Source: Actinoplanes sp. TBRC 11911 (GTDB taxonomy: Bacteria > Actinomycetota > Actinomycetes > Mycobacteriales > Micromonosporaceae). Taken from it: DNA of 64,000 nucleotides. The stretch lies in the NCBI RefSeq assembly GCF_012933445.1, contig NZ_JABBNC010000025.1, positions 1-64,000 on the forward strand. Direction: 5' to 3'. Positions within the stretch are counted from its first letter, which is position 1, and the number at the start of each line of letters is the position of its first letter. Position numbers and translations under genes: made by a program. Positions 19,801-31,514 of the stretch are shown here, piece after piece. The notes below the pieces were generated by a model, which saw only the letters and a list, made by a program, of their open reading frames with translations, was not told the origin of the DNA and made no database searches.

Positions 19801-21057
19801 ATGGACGAGACGCAACGGTGGGGAGCGCCGTGGCGGCCGGAACGCCGCACCGGCCGGTTCACCGGTCCGCCCGCGCCCGGGGCGTTGCGTAACCGCGGAC
19901 CGGGCCTGGGCGCCGCGATCCTCGCCGGCTTCATCCAGGTCGCCGGGGCGAACAACCTGGCCGACGACGGCGAGGTCTTCGTCACCCTCAACGGCTGGTG
20001 GTACGCGTTGCTGCTGGCCGGCCCGATCGCGCTGATCTGGCGCCGCCGGTTCCCGCTGACCGTCTTTTTGGTCGCGGCCGCCGCCTCCCTGGGCTTCGCG
20101 ACCGTCGCCCAGCCGAGCTGGATCTACGCGGTCGCCCCCGGCGCCGCGCTGTTCGGCCTGGCGAAGAAGGGCCGGCCACTCGCGGCGATCGTCGGCGGCA
20201 GTACGGCGTACGTGCTCTATGTCCTGGTCTGTGGGATGTTCGCCGACCCGCTCGGCCTCGCCGCCGGCGCCCACGCGAACCTGCGCAGCCTGCTGCTGCT
20301 CGCGCTCGCCGTCGCCCTGACGATCTTCCTGGGCAGCGCCGCCAAGGCACGCAGCGAGCACTTCGCCGAGATGATGAAGGTGCGCGCCGAGCGGGAGCGC
20401 GCCCAGGAGGAGCAGGAACGCCGGCAGGCGTCGGAGGAGCGGCTGCGCATCGCCCGCGAGTTGCACGACGTGCTCGGCCACCACCTGTCCCTGATCAACG
20501 TCCAGGCCGGGGTGGGCCTGCACCTGATGGACAACCGCCCCGAGCAGGCCCGGGAGGCGCTCACCGCGATCAAGACGGCGAGCGCGGAGGCGCTGCGCGA
20601 GGTGCGTAACGTGCTCGGCGTGCTGCGCACCGAGGACGAGGCGGCGCCGCGCCAGCCCGCCCTCGGCATGAGCCGGCTCGACGACCTGACCGCTGACGCC
20701 GGGCTCCCGGTCACCACGAAGGTCACCGGCGACGAGCGGGAGCTGCCACCCGAGGTGGACCGCGCCGCGTACCGGATCGTGCAGGAGGCGCTGACCAACG
20801 TGCGCCGCCACGCCGGACCGGGAGCCACCGCCTCGGTCGGCGTCGACTACCTGCCCACCGCACTGCATCTGGCCATTCGCAACGACGGCCCGGCCGTACG
20901 CCACGACGAGCCGGACGACAAGGGCGGTGGCAGCGGCATCGGGGGCATGCGCGCGCGGGCCGAGAGCCTCGGGGGCACGCTGGAGGCGGGACCGGTGGAC
21001 GGCGGGTTCCTGGTGTCGGTGTTACTGCCGGTCGCGGCGGAGGAGGACGAGGAATGA
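19801..21057 (+). CDS. Sensor histidine kinase, NarL-type (HisKA_3)
   Basis: A 418-residue membrane sensor kinase. About five N-terminal transmembrane segments (residues 35-165) form a short sensor without a large extracytoplasmic part, followed by a coiled coil rich in Glu/Arg, the HisKA_3 box RIARELHDVLGHHLSLI with the phosphorylated His, and an ATPase domain ending in GGSGIGGMRARAESLGG. ATG 19801 is chosen over an upstream in-frame ATG at 19765. Overlaps its response regulator by ATGA. The input is unknown; DesK/LiaS-like kinases of this form often sense membrane stress. Confidence 0.92.
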   Translation: MDETQRWGAPWRPERRTGRFTGPPAPGALRNRGPGLGAAILAGFIQVAGANNLADDGEVFVTLNGWWYALLLAGPIALIWRRRFPLTVFLVAAAASLGFATVAQPSWIYAVAPGAALFGLAKKGRPLAAIVGGSTAYVLYVLVCGMFADPLGLAAGAHANLRSLLLLALAVALTIFLGSAAKARSEHFAEMMKVRAERERAQEEQERRQASEERLRIARELHDVLGHHLSLINVQAGVGLHLMDNRPEQAREALTAIKTASAEALREVRNVLGVLRTEDEAAPRQPALGMSRLDDLTADAGLPVTTKVTGDERELPPEVDRAAYRIVQEALTNVRRHAGPGATASVGVDYLPTALHLAIRNDGPAVRHDEPDDKGGGSGIGGMRARAESLGGTLEAGPVDGGFLVSVLLPVAAEEDEE

Positions 21058-21728
21058 TCTCGGTACTGCTGGCGGACGATCAGGCGCTGGTCCGCGCGGG
21101 TTTCCGCGCGCTGCTCAACGCCGAGCCGGACATCCGGGTGGTCGCCGAGGCGGCCGACGGGCTCGAGGCGATCAAGCTGGCCCAGCAGCACAAGCCGGAC
21201 GTGGTGCTGATGGACATCCGGATGCCCGGGGTGGACGGCCTGGAGGCCACCAAGCGGATCGTCGCCGACCCGGCCCTGGCCGGCACCAAGGTCGTCATCC
21301 TGACCACCTTCGAGCTCGACGAGTACGTCTTCGAGGCGCTCCGCACCGGCGCGTCCGGCTTCCTGGTCAAGGACACCGAGCCGGTCGAGCTGCTGCGCGG
21401 CGTGCGCGCGGTCGCGGCCGGGGACGCGCTGCTCTCGCCGAGCGTGACCCGCCGGGTGATCGGTGAGTTCGCCGGTGCCGCGTCCCGGGGTAAGCAGGCC
21501 ACCCCGCCGCCCCAGCTCGACCAGCTCACCGACCGCGAGCGCGAGGTGCTGGTGCTGGTCGCCGAGGGGCTGTCGAACGACGGGATCGCGACCCGCCTGG
21601 TGATCAGCCCGGCGACCGCGAAAACCCACGTCAGCCGCACGATGATCAAGCTGGGTGCCCGCGACCGGGCGCAGCTCGTCGTGATCGCGTACGAGGCGGG
21701 CCTGATCCGTCCCGGCTGGCTCGACTGA
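21054..21728 (+). CDS. NarL/LuxR-family response regulator
   Basis: A 224-residue response regulator, partner of the preceding kinase (ATGA overlap). The receiver domain has ADDQALVR, the phosphoacceptor Asp in VVLMDIRMPGVDG and Lys in GFLVKDTEP. The C-terminal LuxR helix-turn-helix begins at LTDREREVLVLVAEGLSN and ends with VSRTMIKLGARDRAQ. Likely controls the kinase operon and possibly nearby membrane genes. Confidence 0.94.
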   Translation: MISVLLADDQALVRAGFRALLNAEPDIRVVAEAADGLEAIKLAQQHKPDVVLMDIRMPGVDGLEATKRIVADPALAGTKVVILTTFELDEYVFEALRTGASGFLVKDTEPVELLRGVRAVAAGDALLSPSVTRRVIGEFAGAASRGKQATPPPQLDQLTDREREVLVLVAEGLSNDGIATRLVISPATAKTHVSRTMIKLGARDRAQLVVIAYEAGLIRPGWLD

Positions 21729-21744
21729 CGATTTTCTCCCGGCC

Positions 21745-21771
21745 TGTCGATTCTGATGATGTGGTGGCGTC
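21745..21771 (+). promoter_or_regulatory. Candidate ECF42-type promoter
   Basis: TGTCGA (21745-21750) and CGTC (21768-21771) are separated by 17 bp and lie 47 bp before the DGPF gene. From memory this resembles the autoregulated promoters placed before DGPF/ECF42 gene pairs; no consensus search could be run. Confidence 0.5.
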
Positions 21772-21817
21772 ATCATCCCGACGGTCGCGACGGGCGGCCC
21801 GCGGAAGGAGAGACACC

Positions 21818-22162
21818 ATGCAGTACGCACTCCTGATCTACGGCGACGAGAAGGCGTGGGAGGCTCGCGACGAGCAGGACCGCAAGGCGACCATGGAGGC
21901 CCACGCCAAGTACGCGGGGTTGCTGCAGTCGCGCGGCGCCATGCTCGGCGGCAAGGAGCTGACCAACTCGTCGACGGCCACGACCGTCCGCAACTCCGGC
22001 GACGTGGGCGTGACCGACGGCCCGTACGCGGAGACCGCCGAGCAGCTCGGCGGCTTCTACCTGATTGAGGCGCCCGACCTGGACGCCGCCATCGAGCTCG
22101 CGAAGCAGCTGCCGGAGCCGATCGTCGAGGTCCGGCCGATCGTCGACAACCCCGAGATGTGA
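21818..22162 (+). CDS. YCII/DGPF-domain protein
   Basis: A 114-residue YCII-related protein: MQYALLIYGDE at the start and the diagnostic VTDGPYAETAEQLGGFYLIEA (DGPF motif, here DGPY). AAGGAG precedes ATG 21818 by 7-8 nt. Such proteins are regularly encoded next to ECF42 sigma factors; their role is unclear. The stop overlaps the sigma factor start (GTGA), so translation is coupled. Confidence 0.92.
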   Translation: MQYALLIYGDEKAWEARDEQDRKATMEAHAKYAGLLQSRGAMLGGKELTNSSTATTVRNSGDVGVTDGPYAETAEQLGGFYLIEAPDLDAAIELAKQLPEPIVEVRPIVDNPEM

Positions 22163-23361
22163 ACGCCGAGCAGGCGGTCGAGCAGGCGTACCGCGACGAG
22201 TGGTCCCGCCTGCTCGCCCTGCTCGTGACCCGGCTGCGCCGCTTCGACCTGGCCGAGGACAGCCTGCAGGACGCGTTCGAGGCGGCCGCCCGGGTCTGGC
22301 CCGCCGACGGGGTGCCGGCCCGGCCGGCCGCCTGGCTGTTCACCGCCGCACACCGCCGCGCGCTCGATCGCATCCGGCGGGAAGCAGCCGACGCCCGGCG
22401 GCTGCCGTTGCTCATCACCGAGCCGGCCGAGGTCGTCGAGGAGATCCCGGACGAGCGGCTGCGGCTGCTGTTCGCCTGCTGCCACCCGGCGCTGAAGCCG
22501 GAGGCGAGGGCCGCGCTGATGCTGCGGTTCGTGGCCGGCCTGACCACCGCCGAGATCGCCCGGCTGTTCGTCGTGTCGGAGCCGACCATGGCCGCGCGGC
22601 TGACCCGGGCGAAGGCGAAGATGGCGGTGGCCGGCATCCCGCTGCGCAAGCCGTCCGCCGAGGACCTGCCGGAACGACTCGACGTGGTGCTCAAGGTGAT
22701 CTACCTGGTCTTCACCGAGGGGTACCGTGCCACCGCCGGCCCGTCGCTGGTGCGGCCGGAGCTGGCCGGCGAGGCGATCCGGCTCGGCTACCTCACCGGC
22801 CAGCTGCTGCCCGAGGAGCCGAAGATCGCCGCGCTGCTGGCGCTGATGGTGCTGCAACACGCGCGCCGGGATGCCCGGGTCGACGCGGACGGCGCTCTCG
22901 TGCTGCTTCCCGATCAGGACCGCGGCCGCTGGCACCGGGACGAGATCGCGCGCGGGCTGGCCCTGCTCGACGTGCTGGAGGCCGCGCCGATGCCGGGGGA
23001 GTACCACCTGCAGGCGCTGATCGCGGCCGAGCACGCGAAGCCGCCGCCGACCGACTGGCCGCGGATCGCCCGGCTGTACGCCGAGCTGGAACGCCGCACC
23101 GGCTCGCCGGTGGTCCGGCTGAACCGGGCGGTGGCGATCGCCGAGTCCGGCTCGCCCGAGGCCGGCCTGGCCCTGCTGGACGGCCTGAAACTGGGCGGCC
23201 ACCTGCTGCCCGCGGTCCGCGCCGAGTTGCTGACCCGCCTCGGCCGATCGAGCGAGGCGGTCGAGGCCTTCGACCAGGCGCTGGCGCTGGCCCGCACCGA
23301 GCCGGAACGGGCCCACCTGCGCCGCCGCCTGGACGTGGTCACCAAGGAATCGGGCTTATAA
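22159..23361 (+). CDS. ECF42-type RNA polymerase sigma factor
   Basis: A 400-residue sigma factor. Region 2 (DSLQDAFEAAARVWP, ALDRIRREAAD) and region 4 (LTTAEIARLFVVSEPTMAARL) occupy about the first 180 residues. The rest is the long C-terminal extension (DUF6596/TPR-like) typical of group ECF42, which lacks a cognate anti-sigma factor and is thought to be controlled through this extension. GTG 22159 overlaps the DGPF stop. The candidate promoter at 21745 suggests positive autoregulation of the pair. Confidence 0.92.
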   Translation: MNAEQAVEQAYRDEWSRLLALLVTRLRRFDLAEDSLQDAFEAAARVWPADGVPARPAAWLFTAAHRRALDRIRREAADARRLPLLITEPAEVVEEIPDERLRLLFACCHPALKPEARAALMLRFVAGLTTAEIARLFVVSEPTMAARLTRAKAKMAVAGIPLRKPSAEDLPERLDVVLKVIYLVFTEGYRATAGPSLVRPELAGEAIRLGYLTGQLLPEEPKIAALLALMVLQHARRDARVDADGALVLLPDQDRGRWHRDEIARGLALLDVLEAAPMPGEYHLQALIAAEHAKPPPTDWPRIARLYAELERRTGSPVVRLNRAVAIAESGSPEAGLALLDGLKLGGHLLPAVRAELLTRLGRSSEAVEAFDQALALARTEPERAHLRRRLDVVTKESGL

Positions 23362-23500
23362 CAATTTGCGGAACAACCGTTTTCGGAACGCCCGCGAATC
23401 ACCTATTCGTGTGCGGTGTCGGCGGCCGTGGAATGCGCCTGCGCTCATAAGATCTGTGGCGCACCAGGAGAAATTCTGGTTTACGAGAAAGGCGTTTGCC

Positions 23501-23872
23501 ATGAATAAGACCGTGCGTATGCTCGCGCTGACCGGTGCCGCCGTGGCGGCCGGCCTGTCCCTGGGTGTCGCCCCGGCCTCCGCCACGCCGGCGGCCACCG
23601 CGAGCGCCTCCGTCCAGGCCGACCACAAGTCCGACGACCGGCGCGACGACCGCCGCAACGACAACCGGCGCGACAACGACCGGAAGTCCGACCACCGCGA
23701 CCAGTTCAAGAAGCACTCGCAGGGGTACTACCGCACCCTCGGCGCCTGCACCAAGGTCGGCAAGGTCGGCAAGGTCCACAAGAAGTGGGTCAGCTTCGAC
23801 TGCGGCAAGGTGCGTCGTGGCTTCCACCGTAACCAGTGGGAGCTGACGGTCACCACGTTCCGCCGCCACTAG
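23501..23872 (+). CDS. Small secreted protein
   Basis: A 123-residue protein with a clear Sec signal peptide: MNKTVRMLALTGAAVAAG, then a hydrophobic core and an ASA-T cleavage site near residue 29. The mature part opens with a highly charged stretch of alternating Asp/Arg (about residues 45-68) and ends with a Lys/Arg-rich segment holding two Cys (GACTKVG, FDCGKV) that could form a disulfide. I recognise no family. GAGAAAGG precedes ATG 23501, and a strong terminator follows, so it is probably transcribed alone. Confidence 0.8.
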   Translation: MNKTVRMLALTGAAVAAGLSLGVAPASATPAATASASVQADHKSDDRRDDRRNDNRRDNDRKSDHRDQFKKHSQGYYRTLGACTKVGKVGKVHKKWVSFDCGKVRRGFHRNQWELTVTTFRRH

Positions 23873-23880
23873 TTATTGCG

Positions 23881-23921
23881 AAAGAGGGCCGCACCCGGTT
23901 ACGGGTGCGGCCCTCTTTTTG
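23881..23921 (+). terminator. Rho-independent terminator
   Basis: AAAGAGGGCCGCACCCG pairs with CGGGTGCGGCCCTCTTT around a GTTA loop, followed by a T-run. It lies 8 bp after the small secreted protein gene and is the clearest terminator in the window. Confidence 0.93.
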
Positions 23922-24030
23922 TTTTCCGGGGTTTAGCGGAATTGTCCGAACGGCTGAGCCGAAATGTTTTGTCGAACCGTGCCGATCAGAAGTGGACGAC
24001 CAATTCCGCAGCGGTCCCCGTTACCGGAAT

Positions 24031-25113
24031 TCAGTTGTTGAAGGTCAGCGTGCCGACCACGCCGTGGTTCGGGTTGGCCATCGAGGCGCCACCGGCGAAC
24101 CAGATCGTGCCGTTGCCGCCCGAGTTCGCGTTGCCGGGGATCAGGCCCCACAGGCCGACGACCGTGATCGCCTTGCCCTTGCTGTCCTTCAGCTCGGTGA
24201 TCAGGCGGCCGCTGTGCGGGTCGTAGACGTGGATGGTGCCGTCGCCGAGGTTGCCCACCAGCAGCTTGCCGGTCAGGTCGCCCCAGCCGCGCGGCGCGAT
24301 CGTCAGACCCCACGGCGAGCTGAGGTCGCCCCGGCTGATCAGGCGGTGCTCGAGCGTGCCGTCGGTGTTGTACACGTCGACGAATCCGTGGCCCGCGCCC
24401 GGAACGTCGATCGCCTTGTTGGCGTCCTGCAGGGCGTACGTGACGAAGACCTGGTCGCCGATCTGCTCCAGGTTGAACGGCGCGTAACCGGCCGGCAGGT
24501 TGTGGTCCACGAACCCGCGCGTGCTGATCTTCTTGAACTTGCTGTCGAAGACGTCGATGCGGTTGTTGTGGAAGTCGGTCGCCGCGAGCTCGGCGCCCTT
24601 GCGGGTGTTGATGATGTCGATGCCGGTGTACTCGGCGCCGGTGGTGCTGACCACCTTCGTCGCGGCCGTGCCGGTGTTCCAGCCGGTGATGGTGCCGCCC
24701 AGTCCGGCGATCAGGAACCGGGCCGGGTCCTTGCCGACCTTGAACCCGTCCGTGCCGTTGAACACCTCGCCGGACGGCCCGACGACATCGGGAACGGTGA
24801 TCGACGGGGTCACCTGCCGGAACGGGGTGCTGTGCGTTCCGGTGCCGCGCAGGATGATCGAGGTCTTCCCGCCCATGTTGGCGGCCCAGACCGAGGAGTC
24901 CGGTCCCTCCGCGAGGCCCCACATGTTCTGCAGGGTCGGGTCGGTCAGCGGCGCCTCACCCTTCTTGCTGGAGATCACGTTGCGCAGGGTGACACTGCCC
25001 TCGCCGTGACCGTGTGAGTTCGAGGGGCCGTGGGCACTCGCGGCGAGCGGGGTGCCCACCACGAGCGCTGCCGATACCACGCCAGCACCCAGCAGCGATA
25101 GCCGATTGGTCAT
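24031..25113 (-). CDS. Secreted TIGR03118-family beta-propeller protein
   Basis: A 360-residue exported protein. Signal peptide at residues 1-27 (hydrophobic core LLGAGVVSAALVVG, cleavage after ASA). The mature part matches the TIGR03118 family by DPTLQNMWGLAEGP, SSPWGLTIAPRGWGDLTGKLLVGNLGDG and VGLWGLIPGNANSGG, which suggest a six-bladed propeller. No enzymatic function is established for this family. GAAAGGGA precedes ATG 25113. Convergent with the small secreted protein, with the terminator between them. Confidence 0.9.
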   Translation of the reverse strand: MTNRLSLLGAGVVSAALVVGTPLAASAHGPSNSHGHGEGSVTLRNVISSKKGEAPLTDPTLQNMWGLAEGPDSSVWAANMGGKTSIILRGTGTHSTPFRQVTPSITVPDVVGPSGEVFNGTDGFKVGKDPARFLIAGLGGTITGWNTGTAATKVVSTTGAEYTGIDIINTRKGAELAATDFHNNRIDVFDSKFKKISTRGFVDHNLPAGYAPFNLEQIGDQVFVTYALQDANKAIDVPGAGHGFVDVYNTDGTLEHRLISRGDLSSPWGLTIAPRGWGDLTGKLLVGNLGDGTIHVYDPHSGRLITELKDSKGKAITVVGLWGLIPGNANSGGNGTIWFAGGASMANPNHGVVGTLTFNN

Positions 25114-25473
25114 CTACGTCCCTTTCAGTTCCGGCCCGGCGCTTTTGGCGCGAGGCCCTTCGAGGCCAAACAAAGCACCGCATGATCCGTTTCGGAAGGG
25201 TGATTGGCGACTCTTCATAGAGCTCACTTGCTACGCACGGGTATCTCTTTATTGATTCCTTTGTTACGCAGGAAGCCCTTCAGCAGGGCGGCTTCCCGCT
25301 CCCGCCGGAGTGAAACCGGGCGGCCCGTGGGGCGCACGCGACACATGAATGAATCAACCTTGACCGAATTGGTGATGTGTCATCCAACGCATCCTGTGCG
25401 CAAGCTCATGCTCGAATAACCTGTTAACTCGCGCGTATCCAGGTAGGACCGGAAGAAGCTGAGGAACGCGCCG
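25114..25473. other. Divergent intergenic region
   Basis: 360 bp of comparatively A/T-rich sequence between the propeller gene and the glycosidase, holding the promoters of both. One hairpin, AAGCCCTTCAGCAGGGCGGCTT near 25271-25292, is visible but not followed by a T-run. No palindrome of the dispersed family and no gene are seen. Confidence 0.5.
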
Positions 25474-28137
<2,664 letters not shown>

Positions 28138-28294
28138 CCGCCCCCACGCCCCGCCCGCTGCGAATCTGAGCGCCCGCGGTCGCGTCGTGGCGGTGGGTCT
28201 AGGCCTCGTTGCGGCGGTGGCCTCATGTCTCGTTGCCGCAGTGCCCCGGCTGCCGCGCCAATCCCACTATGCGGCCATCCCGACTACATTCTGG

Positions 28295-28879
28295 AACTGT
28301 TCAGCTGGTTCTCGCCGCTCACCCTGCGATGCGTCGGCCTTCCGTGGCGGACCTGCTAGGCCGGTCGCTGTGGGGAGCTGGGAGGTTCCGGCCGTGACAG
28401 GTGCCCACACCCGCTGTGGGTGGCCGCGGTGTGGGCAACCACAGCCTCCCCGCCGTCGCTACTGCCCACACCCGGGTGGGGGTGGCCGCGGTGTGGGCAA
28501 CCACAGCCTCCCAGCCGTCGCTACTGCCCACACCCGGGTGGGGGTGGCCGCGGTGTGGGCAACCACAGCCTCCCCGCCGTCGCGACTCTCCACACCCGGG
28601 TGGGGGTGGCCGCGGTGTGGGCAACCACAACCTCCCCGCCGTCGCGACTCTCCACACGCGGGTGGGGGTGGCCGCGGTGTGGGCAACCACAACCTCCCCG
28701 CCGTCGCGACTCTCCACACGCGGGTGGGGGTGGCCGCGGTGTGGGCAACCACAACCTCCCCGGCGGCGCTACTGCCCACACCCGGGTGGGGCTCCCACTG
28801 TGGGGAGCTGGGACCTGCCCGGGCCTGGCAGCCCCGCCTCGCACGGGGACTCCCGGCCGACGGAAGCAGCTGAACAGTT
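28295..28879. mobile_element. 585-bp non-coding element with terminal inverted repeats
   Basis: Left end AACTGTTCAGCTGGTT (28295-28310) and right end AAGCAGCTGAACAGTT (28864-28879) are inverted repeats with 15 of 16 matches. Inside, GTGGGGAGCTGGGA occurs on both sides of six 62-bp repeats. ACATTCTGG stands directly left (28286-28294) and, after two bases, right (28882-28890), a likely 9-bp target duplication. No reading frame resembles a transposase, so it would need help in trans, as MITEs do. A shorter relative is at 45326-45730. Confidence 0.75.
28403..28793 (+). repeat. 62-bp minisatellite, about six copies
   Basis: Each unit contains CCACACCCGGGTGGGGGTGG then CCGCGGTGTGGGCAACCACA and CCTCCCCGCCGTCGC. 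Marker positions shift by exactly 62 bp from unit to unit. The same unit with a few changes forms about three copies at 45.4 kb. The copies are contiguous with no unique spacers. Confidence 0.92.
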
Positions 28880-28900
28880 ACACATTCTGGACTTTCGCGC

Positions 28901-28948
28901 GACCTTGGAGAGTTGCGCCCACATGCGAGCCATAAACTCTCCAAGGTC
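28901..28948 (+). repeat. Dispersed palindrome, copy 4
   Basis: GACCTTGGAGAGTT (28901-28914) pairs with 28935-28948 over 14 bp; the loop is 20 nt here (GCGCCCACATGCGAGCCATA), one longer than in the other copies. It begins 21 bp after the terminal-repeat element. Confidence 0.9.
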
Positions 28949-29403
28949 CACGAATTTGCAGCGAAAGCTAGGGAACAAAAAGCACGAGAGCGGAGAAAAG
29001 AAGCTCCAAAATGGACGAAAATCCCGCATCGTGGCCGCGGTGACCACGATGCGGTCGCGGGTCCCGCACAACGGACCCCTGTCCCACATTGTGAGTATCA
29101 CGCGGTGCGCCCTGTCCGACATTTCCGACTTGTCGGACGATGACAACCCCGGCGCGCCAACTTCGGAAAGCTCGACGGCGACGCCCGCGGTGGTGCGGCG
29201 CGGGCCAATCCGACTTCAGCCCGCGCCACGCCATCCGCCAGACCCACGCTGGGCGACATTTCCGACTTGCTAACGGTGGCAGACACCCCGGTTGGCCAGG
29301 CTGGGTCGGCTGCCGCCAGGGAGCAACGCGCATCCACGCCGCCGCGCTGCCATCCCGGCCAGCGATACGCCACGATCGCAGCCGCCGTGGGCACCGGTCG
29401 GCG

Positions 29404-29578
29404 TGGGTGGAGGGTGCGTGCGGTGGGGTCGGCGTGCGCGGAGGGTGCGAGCGGTGAGGATGCGCGCGGGGAGGGTGCGTGCGGTGGGGTCGGCGTGCGC
29501 GGAGGGTGCGAGCGGTGAGGATAGCGCGCGGGGAGGGTGCGTGCGGTGCGGTCGGCGTGCGCGGAGGTGCGAGCGGGA
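29404..29578 (+). repeat. 61-62-bp minisatellite, about three copies
   Basis: GGGTGCGTGCGGTG begins at 29412, 29473 and 29535, each followed by GGTCGGCGTGCGCGGAGG. The unit differs from the 62-bp unit at 28.4 kb. Confidence 0.85.
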
Positions 29579-29762
29579 AAGCCGGCACACCTGACGGCGC
29601 CGGCGGCGAAGTCGATCTGCGCCGTGACCCCCAACGCGGAAAGTCGCTCCACATGGCGCTGGTCGGCGTGCCTTGTCGTCGGACCGTCGTGATGTATAGC
29701 GAGGTGTATGCGTACGATCACGATGAGCATCGATCCTCGCTGGGCGGAGTGGGAGAGTCTGT

Positions 29763-31514
29763 GTGATGCACCGTGACAATGCCGGTCATGTCCCTGACAA
29801 GCACCGCATTCCGGCCGGTCAGCTCGCGGAACTCTGCGCGGGCGGCGGGGATGTGGCGACCCTGCGGACACTGTGGGCGGGGCAGCGCAGCCGGCGGCTA
29901 CTCCTGCTCGACACCGTGCGGAAATCCCTGAACGAGGACGACATGGGACCGCTGCCGCCCGCCGCGGCGGCGTGGTCGGTGCTGGCGGGTGCCGGTGACG
30001 ACTCGCTGCTGCTGCACCCGCAGGTCGGCTCCTGGGCCGCGTACACGTTGCGTCGCAAGCGTGGCAAAGCCACCTCGGACGTGCCGTTCTGGCTGGACGC
30101 CGGCGTGCTGCACACGCTCGCGCTCGTGACCAACGCGCGGGCCGGCCGGGACTGGCAGACCTCGGTGCCACTCCGCAACGGCCGGGTCATGCTTCCGACG
30201 CTCGGCATGGCGTACTTCGACGACGACCAGAAAGCTTCGACGGCCGTCGCCACCTGCACCGCGGGACAGATCCGCCTCGAGCACGATGGTCAGACCCTCG
30301 TCGTGCCGGACGACGAGGCCGACGGCTGGTGGCCACTACGGCGGCTACGGGTCGGTGGCGACCTCGCGCTGTCGGTCTATCTGGACGACATCGACCCGTC
30401 CCGCGAGCTCGCCGACCCGGTCGCCCCGGACCGGCTCGACGAGGACGACGTCGCCCGCTGGGTGAAACTGCTCGACGGCGCCTGGACGATCCTCTGCCAG
30501 GACCACCCCGCCACGGCGCGAGCGCTGGCCGAGGGCGTCGTGAGCCTGGTGCCGCTTCCCGTCGACGAGCTCGGCACGACGCGCAGCGCCTCCACCGGTG
30601 AGGCCTTCGGCAGTGTGATGATCTCGCCGCCGGAGGACGAGGTCGACCTCGCGGTGTCGCTCGTGCACGAATTCCAGCACATCAAGCTCGGCGGGCTGCT
30701 CCATCTGATGCCGCTGACCGACGACGACGGCGCTGCGATCCACCACGCGCCCTGGCGCGACGACCCGCGGCCGCTCGCCGGGCTGGTGCAGGGCGTGTAC
30801 GCGTTCTACGGCATCGCCGACTTCTGGCGCACCCGCCGGCTCGTCTCGGCCGGGATGCACCGCCGGATCGCGGATTTCGAGTTCGCCTACGCGGGCGGGC
30901 AGGTGCGGGAGGCACTGGTCGCGCTGACCGCGTCCGCCGGGCTCACCACCGCCGGCCGCAGCCTGGTGAACGGACTCGCGGCGAAGGTGCGATCGTGGGA
31001 CGCCGAGCTGATCGACCCGGTCGCCGCGTCGTCGGCCGAGGTCGTCTGCCGTTCGCACCGCGCCGAATGGCGTCTCCGCTACCTGCACCCGGACGACGAC
31101 CAGGTGCGATCGCTCGCCACCGCCTGGCCCGCGGGAGACCCGGCCGGACTCGGCTCCCTCCGGGACGCGATCACGCCCGCCGCGACGAGCGCGCGGTGGT
31201 CGCTGGGCTGGGAAAAACTGGCCCGCGCCCACCTCGTCGGACGAGCCGACCGCCTGGGTGCCGCACCAGCCGACGTCGCCGTGATGTCGGGCGATGACAA
31301 GCTGGCCGGCGACGCCTACCGCCGGGATGTCGCGGCCGAGCCCGGTGATCCGCACGCGTGGGCGGGCCTGAGCATCACCACCGGCGAGGAACCGCTGCGC
31401 TCCCGGCCGGAATGGGTACGGGCGCTGTTCGACGCGCTGCGGGCGCACGGCGAGGACGTCGAGCCCCTTGCCGTATCGCAGTGGCTGGCCCGAACCGTGC
31501 CGTCACTGACCTGA
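29763..31514 (+). CDS. HExxH-type putative peptide beta-hydroxylase
   Basis: A 583-residue protein of the group annotated as aKG-HExxH peptide-modification enzymes, found beside FxSxx-type peptide systems. The opening HRIPAGQLAELCAGGGD and the metal motif HEFQHIKLGGLLHLMPL (first His at about residue 302) are the diagnostic features; the C-terminal half is helical and TPR-like. The expected reaction is 2-oxoglutarate/iron-dependent hydroxylation of a ribosomal peptide. In many genomes this domain is fused to or beside a radical-SAM maturase; none is in the window. GGGAGAG precedes GTG 29763 and ATG 29766. It overlaps the convergent nucleosidase gene by 12 bp. Confidence 0.8.
   Translation: MMHRDNAGHVPDKHRIPAGQLAELCAGGGDVATLRTLWAGQRSRRLLLLDTVRKSLNEDDMGPLPPAAAAWSVLAGAGDDSLLLHPQVGSWAAYTLRRKRGKATSDVPFWLDAGVLHTLALVTNARAGRDWQTSVPLRNGRVMLPTLGMAYFDDDQKASTAVATCTAGQIRLEHDGQTLVVPDDEADGWWPLRRLRVGGDLALSVYLDDIDPSRELADPVAPDRLDEDDVARWVKLLDGAWTILCQDHPATARALAEGVVSLVPLPVDELGTTRSASTGEAFGSVMISPPEDEVDLAVSLVHEFQHIKLGGLLHLMPLTDDDGAAIHHAPWRDDPRPLAGLVQGVYAFYGIADFWRTRRLVSAGMHRRIADFEFAYAGGQVREALVALTASAGLTTAGRSLVNGLAAKVRSWDAELIDPVAASSAEVVCRSHRAEWRLRYLHPDDDQVRSLATAWPAGDPAGLGSLRDAITPAATSARWSLGWEKLARAHLVGRADRLGAAPADVAVMSGDDKLAGDAYRRDVAAEPGDPHAWAGLSITTGEEPLRSRPEWVRALFDALRAHGEDVEPLAVSQWLARTVPSLT

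Larger units (their letters stand above)
28138..29762. other. Intergenic island 4, 1.6 kb without a gene
   Basis: Holds the larger terminal-repeat element with 62-bp minisatellites (28295-28879), palindrome copy 4 (28901-28948), an A/T-rich tail, a TGTCCGACATTTCCGAC motif near 29117, and a 61-62-bp minisatellite (29404-29578). Long frames cross it on both strands only because the repeats are GC-rich; none has a start signal or a recognisable product. Confidence 0.65.

Noticed and set aside
28403..28793. 62-bp array as a CRISPR
   Set aside because: Units are contiguous with no unique spacers, no cas genes are in the window, and the unit is much longer than CRISPR repeats.
28187..29273. Long frames through island 4 as proteins
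   Set aside because: They translate the minisatellite (PTPGWGWPRCGQPQ-type repeats in several frames) and have no ribosome-binding site.
29708..29776. Possible 22-codon leader before the HExxH gene
   Set aside because: ATG at 29708 opens a short frame overlapping the HExxH start, but it lacks a ribosome-binding site and resembles no precursor.
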